Part shown: piece after piece, positions 4,835-7,575 of the stretch
Numbering within the stretch: position 1 is the first letter of the stretch
How the letters are laid out: each line of letters begins with the position of its first letter
DNA from: an uncultured Lachnospiraceae bacterium
Lineage (GTDB): Bacteria > Bacillota > Clostridia > Lachnospirales > Lachnospiraceae
Assembly: GCA_937965795.1 (NCBI GenBank)
Contig: CALCMD010000078.1
Span: forward strand, 1 to 7,575
Direction of reading: 5' to 3'
Length of the DNA stretch: 7,575 bases
Position numbers and translations under genes: made by a program
The notes under the pieces: generated by a model
Seen by the model: only the letters and a program-made list of their open reading frames with translations
What the model was told of the DNA's origin: nothing
Databases searched by the model: none

Positions 4835-6727
4835 ATGAACGTACTGGAAGAACAGGTAGATGTGGTTGTAGTAGGAGCAGGACACGCTGGATGCGAAGCT
4901 GCACTGGCAAGCGCCAGAATGGGACTTTCAACCATCATATTTACAGTCAGCGTGGAAAGTATTGCACTGATGCCCTGCAATCCAAATATTGGAGGAAGTT
5001 CAAAAGGCCATCTTGTAAGGGAAATTGATGCGCTTGGCGGGGAGATGGGAAAGAATATTGATAAGACTTTTATACAGTCTAAGATGCTGAATCAGTCAAA
5101 GGGTCCGGCAGTACATTCCTTAAGGGCACAGGCAGATAAGGCCGAATACAGCCGCAGTATGAGAAGAGTGCTGGAAAATACAGATCATCTGGAGATCAAG
5201 CAGGCAGAAGTAACGGAAATTCTTGTGGAGGACGGAAAACTTATAGGGGTAAAAACATATTCAGGAGCTGTCTACCATTGTAAAGCATGTGTGCTCTGTA
5301 CCGGAACTTATCTGAAAGCGCGTTGTATTTATGGGGATGTGAGTAATGCTACTGGGCCAAATGGACTTCAGGCGGCAAATCACCTGACAGATTCACTCAA
5401 GGCGCATGGAATAGAAATGCAGCGCTTTAAAACGGGGACTCCGGCAAGAATTGACAGACGATCTGTTGATTTTTCAAAAATGGAGGAGCAGTTTGGAGAT
5501 GAAAGAGTCGTACCTTTCTCTTTTACGACAGATCCGGAAAGTATACAGATTGATCAGGTATCCTGCTGGCTGACTTATACGAATGAAGAAACCCATGAGA
5601 TTATAAGAGAAAATATTCATCGCTCTCCTTTGTTTTCCGGTATGATAGAGGGAACGGGGCCAAGATATTGTCCGTCTATTGAAGATAAAGTAATGAAATT
5701 TTCAGATAAAAATAGACATCAGGTATTTATTGAGCCGGAAGGACTTTATACTAATGAAATGTATATTGGAGGTATGTCCAGTTCACTGCCGGAAGACGTT
5801 CAGTATCGTATGTACCGTACCGTGCCGGGATTAGAACATGTGAAAATTGTCAGAAATGCTTATGCAATTGAGTATGATTGTATTAATCCGGTACAATTAA
5901 AGGCTTCCCTGGAATTTAAAGCAATCAGGGGATTATTCAGCGGCGGCCAGTTTAATGGAAGTTCAGGATATGAAGAGGCGGCGGCACAGGGACTGGTAGC
6001 GGGTATCAATGCAGCTTTATATATATTTGGACGGGATCCGATGATTCTGGACCGTTCAGAGTGTTATATAGGTGTATTAATTGATGATCTTGTGACAAAA
6101 GAAAATCATGAACCTTACCGGATGATGACTTCACGTTCAGAATATCGCCTTTTACTCAGACAGGATAATGCAGATTTACGTCTTACAAAAAAGGGATATG
6201 AAGCAGGATTGATTTCAGAAGAAAGATATCAGACGCTTTTAGAGAAGGAAAGACAGATTGAACAGGAAATAAAACGTGTCGAGCATGAAAATATCGGTGC
6301 AAATGCAGAAGTCCAGGAGTTTCTGGAGGCGCATGGAAGTACATCTCTAAAAACGGGAACGACAATCGGGGAGTTAATTCGCAGACCGGAGTTAAATTAT
6401 CAAATGCTGGAGCCAATTGATAAAAACAGACCGAAGCTTTTGGAATCTGTGAAAGAGCAGGTAAATATAAACATTAAATATGAAGGTTATATCAAAAGAC
6501 AGTTAAAACAGGTGGAACAATTTAAAAAGTTGGAAAAGAAGAAAATACCGGAAGATATTAATTATGATAAAATAGGAAGTCTTAGAATTGAAGCAGTACA
6601 GAAATTGAAAATGTATGAACCGACCTCTATAGGGCAGGCATCCAGAATCGCAGGCGTATCACCGGCAGATATTTCAGTACTTTTGGTTTATCTGGAGCAG
6701 ATGAAAGGAAAAAATCATGGAAGATAA
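4835..6727 (+). CDS. mnmG: tRNA uridine-5-carboxymethylaminomethyl modification enzyme MnmG (GidA)
   Basis: The FAD- and NADH-using partner of MnmE in tRNA wobble U34 modification. The 630-residue length is that of the long MnmG form. The Rossmann motif G-A-G-H-A-G-C-E-A-A (14-23) binds FAD. P-C-N-P-N-I-G-G (47-54) and R-Y-C-P-S-I-E-D-K (277-285) carry Cys48 and Cys279, equivalent to E. coli Cys47 and Cys277. Other signatures are K-G-P-A-V-H-S-L-R-A-Q-A-D-K (89-102), K-T-G-T-P-A-R-I (199-206), A-I-E-Y-D (344-348), G-Q-F-N-G-S-S-G-Y-E-E-A-A-A-Q-G (371-386) and M-T-S-R-S-E-Y-R-L (431-439). The C-terminal helical domain ends A-S-R-I-A-G-V-S-P-A-D-I-S-V-L-L (602-617), which contacts MnmE. All key residues are intact. 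It overlaps rsmG by 11 bases. Confidence 0.98.
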   Translation: MNVLEEQVDVVVVGAGHAGCEAALASARMGLSTIIFTVSVESIALMPCNPNIGGSSKGHLVREIDALGGEMGKNIDKTFIQSKMLNQSKGPAVHSLRAQADKAEYSRSMRRVLENTDHLEIKQAEVTEILVEDGKLIGVKTYSGAVYHCKACVLCTGTYLKARCIYGDVSNATGPNGLQAANHLTDSLKAHGIEMQRFKTGTPARIDRRSVDFSKMEEQFGDERVVPFSFTTDPESIQIDQVSCWLTYTNEETHEIIRENIHRSPLFSGMIEGTGPRYCPSIEDKVMKFSDKNRHQVFIEPEGLYTNEMYIGGMSSSLPEDVQYRMYRTVPGLEHVKIVRNAYAIEYDCINPVQLKASLEFKAIRGLFSGGQFNGSSGYEEAAAQGLVAGINAALYIFGRDPMILDRSECYIGVLIDDLVTKENHEPYRMMTSRSEYRLLLRQDNADLRLTKKGYEAGLISEERYQTLLEKERQIEQEIKRVEHENIGANAEVQEFLEAHGSTSLKTGTTIGELIRRPELNYQMLEPIDKNRPKLLESVKEQVNINIKYEGYIKRQLKQVEQFKKLEKKKIPEDINYDKIGSLRIEAVQKLKMYEPTSIGQASRIAGVSPADISVLLVYLEQMKGKNHGR

Positions 6728-7433
6728 GAATGTATTGAAAAATGGCTGTGAGTTTTTTCATATTCCTTTAAGTGAGATGCAGGAAAAACAGTTTCAAAAA
6801 TATTATGAAATGCTGATAACCTGGAACCAGGTTATGAATCTTACGGCAATTACAGATTATGATGAGGTTATGCAGAAGCATTTTGTGGATAGTTTGTCTC
6901 TTGTGCAGGGGTTAGACGTGTCTTCCTGTAAAACTTTAATAGATGTGGGAACAGGAGCAGGCTTTCCGGGAATACCATTAAAAATTATGTATCCACATTT
7001 AGAAGTGGTTTTGTTGGATTCCTTAAATAAAAGAGTTAAATTTTTAAATGCAGTTGTGGAAGAGCTTGGATTAAAAAGCATAAAAGCAATTCATGGAAGA
7101 GCGGAAGATATTGCAAAACAAAAAGAGTACCGGGAATCCTTTGATCTGTGTGTTTCACGTGCGGTTGCAAATCTTTCTTCCCTTTCGGAATATTGTATTC
7201 CATTTCTAAAAAAAGGTGGAACGTTCGTATCTTATAAATCGGGGACAGTGGATGAAGAATTGAAAAAGGCGAAAAAAGCAATTTTTCTGCTGGGGGGAGA
7301 AAAAAAGAAAGTAATAAAATTTATTCTTCCTGACAGTGATATAGAGAGATCACTGGTGATAATACAAAAAGTAAAAGGAACGCCTGAAAAATATCCACGA
7401 AAAGCAGGAGTTCCAGCGAAGGAGCCATTATGA
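6717..7433 (+). CDS. rsmG: 16S rRNA (guanine-527-N7) methyltransferase RsmG (GidB)
   Basis: A 238-residue SAM-dependent enzyme that methylates N7 of G527 (E. coli numbering) in the 530 loop of 16S rRNA; loss in other bacteria gives low-level streptomycin resistance. N-L-T-A-I-T (41-46) and the H-F-V-D-S-L block (55-60) are typical, the SAM loop is D-V-G-T-G-A-G-F-P-G-I-P-L-K (76-89), Asp101 is the likely SAM ribose ligand after beta 2, and S-R-A-V-A (147-151) is the conserved RsmG segment. The protein ends P-R-K-A-G-V-P-A-K-E-P-L (227-238) as the family does, so it is complete. The start is inside mnmG, with AAGGA at 6705-6709, seven bases upstream. It is the last clear gene of the run; parS follows 11 bases later. 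Confidence 0.97.
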   Translation: MEDKNVLKNGCEFFHIPLSEMQEKQFQKYYEMLITWNQVMNLTAITDYDEVMQKHFVDSLSLVQGLDVSSCKTLIDVGTGAGFPGIPLKIMYPHLEVVLLDSLNKRVKFLNAVVEELGLKSIKAIHGRAEDIAKQKEYRESFDLCVSRAVANLSSLSEYCIPFLKKGGTFVSYKSGTVDEELKKAKKAIFLLGGEKKKVIKFILPDSDIERSLVIIQKVKGTPEKYPRKAGVPAKEPL

Positions 7434-7444
7434 TGAAGAAGGAA

Positions 7445-7460
7445 TGTTTCACGTGAAACA
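7445..7460. promoter_or_regulatory. parS: parS, ParB (Spo0J) binding site
   Basis: TGTTTCACGTGAAACA is a perfect 16-base palindrome and a full match to the Bacillota parS consensus TGTTNCACGTGAAACA. The symmetry extends to 20 bases (7443-7462). ParB loads here and spreads as a CTP-dependent clamp, recruiting condensin and organising origin segregation. The location, right after rsmG where parA-parB or noc often follow, fits. It is not a Noc site, whose consensus is ATTTCCCGGGAAAT. Confidence 0.96.
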
Positions 7461-7575
7461 TTTTAAATTCTGGTTTGGAGGGGAGTTTGCGTTCATTCCG
7501 TACGCAGGTCGGATGGAAACGTATCTCACGCAAACGGGGGCAGGGAATTCGGAAACTAACTCCTAAGAATGTGCG
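7461..7575. other. Structured, higher-GC segment of unknown nature, cut by the window edge
   Basis: By hand count 7471-7575 has 55 G or C in 105 bases, clearly richer than the AT-rich operon before it. GTTTGCGT (7485-7492) is repeated inverted as ACGCAAAC (7528-7535), and GGAGTT (7482-7487) as AACTCC (7558-7563), so an RNA or cruciform could form. On the + strand a 40-codon frame starting MFHVKH at the parS (7444-7566) has no properly spaced binding site. On the - strand a frame runs from the edge through parS into rsmG without a stop before about 7321. I recognise neither product. It could be a dispersed repeat, a small RNA or plain spacer. Confidence 0.35.

Noticed and set aside
7571..7575. 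GTGCG at the edge as the 5' end of a group II intron
   Set aside because: Five bases match the usual start, but nothing else of an intron is visible, so it cannot be supported.
1..7575. CRISPR array, tRNA genes, insertion sequences, defence or biosynthetic clusters
   Set aside because: No regular direct repeats, cloverleaf, transposase or unknown gene cluster seen; every large gene is a conserved housekeeping gene.

Overview
The window is a low-GC, Gram-positive chromosomal core region. It suggests a Clostridia member, most likely Lachnospiraceae. The grounds are the gene order rpmH-rnpA-yidD-yidC-khpB(jag)-mnmE-mnmG-rsmG, AGGAGG-type ribosome binding sites, and protein details such as an approximately 430-residue YidC and a 293-residue KhpB with a Lys/Glu/Pro-rich linker. 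Genus cannot be fixed from this sequence alone.

Layout. Bases 1-401 hold no gene. They carry a cluster of DnaA-box-like nonamers (strongest at 187-218, embedded in a large inverted repeat), then a near-consensus promoter (283-311) and a structured leader for rpmH. This is what one side of a Bacillota oriC looks like, with dnaA expected divergently to the left of the window. From 402 to 7433 eight genes run on the + strand with almost no gaps: ribosomal protein L34 (402-536), RNase P protein (583-945), YidD (942-1151), YidC insertase (1185-2474), KhpB/Jag RNA-binding protein (2487-3368), tRNA-modifying GTPase MnmE (3442-4821), its FAD partner MnmG (4835-6727) and 16S rRNA methyltransferase RsmG (6717-7433). 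Hairpins that could attenuate transcription lie after rpmH (535-565) and between khpB and mnmE (3369-3430). Just after rsmG is a perfect ParB-binding parS palindrome (7445-7460), then about 110 bases of higher-GC, inverted-repeat-rich sequence of unknown nature running off the edge.

How the genes fit together. The module links translation (L34, RsmG), tRNA maturation and wobble-uridine modification (RnpA, MnmE-MnmG) and membrane protein insertion (YidD, YidC). KhpB is a probable RNA chaperone. DnaA boxes on one side and parS on the other place all this at the replication origin and segregation centre.

This is mostly ordinary, highly conserved chromosome; I do not see an undescribed multi-gene system. 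The points most worth a second look are a Tyr in YidC at the position of the canonical groove Arg, an altered RNR motif in RnpA, the structured leader of rpmH, the tandem hairpins before mnmE, and the unexplained segment after parS.
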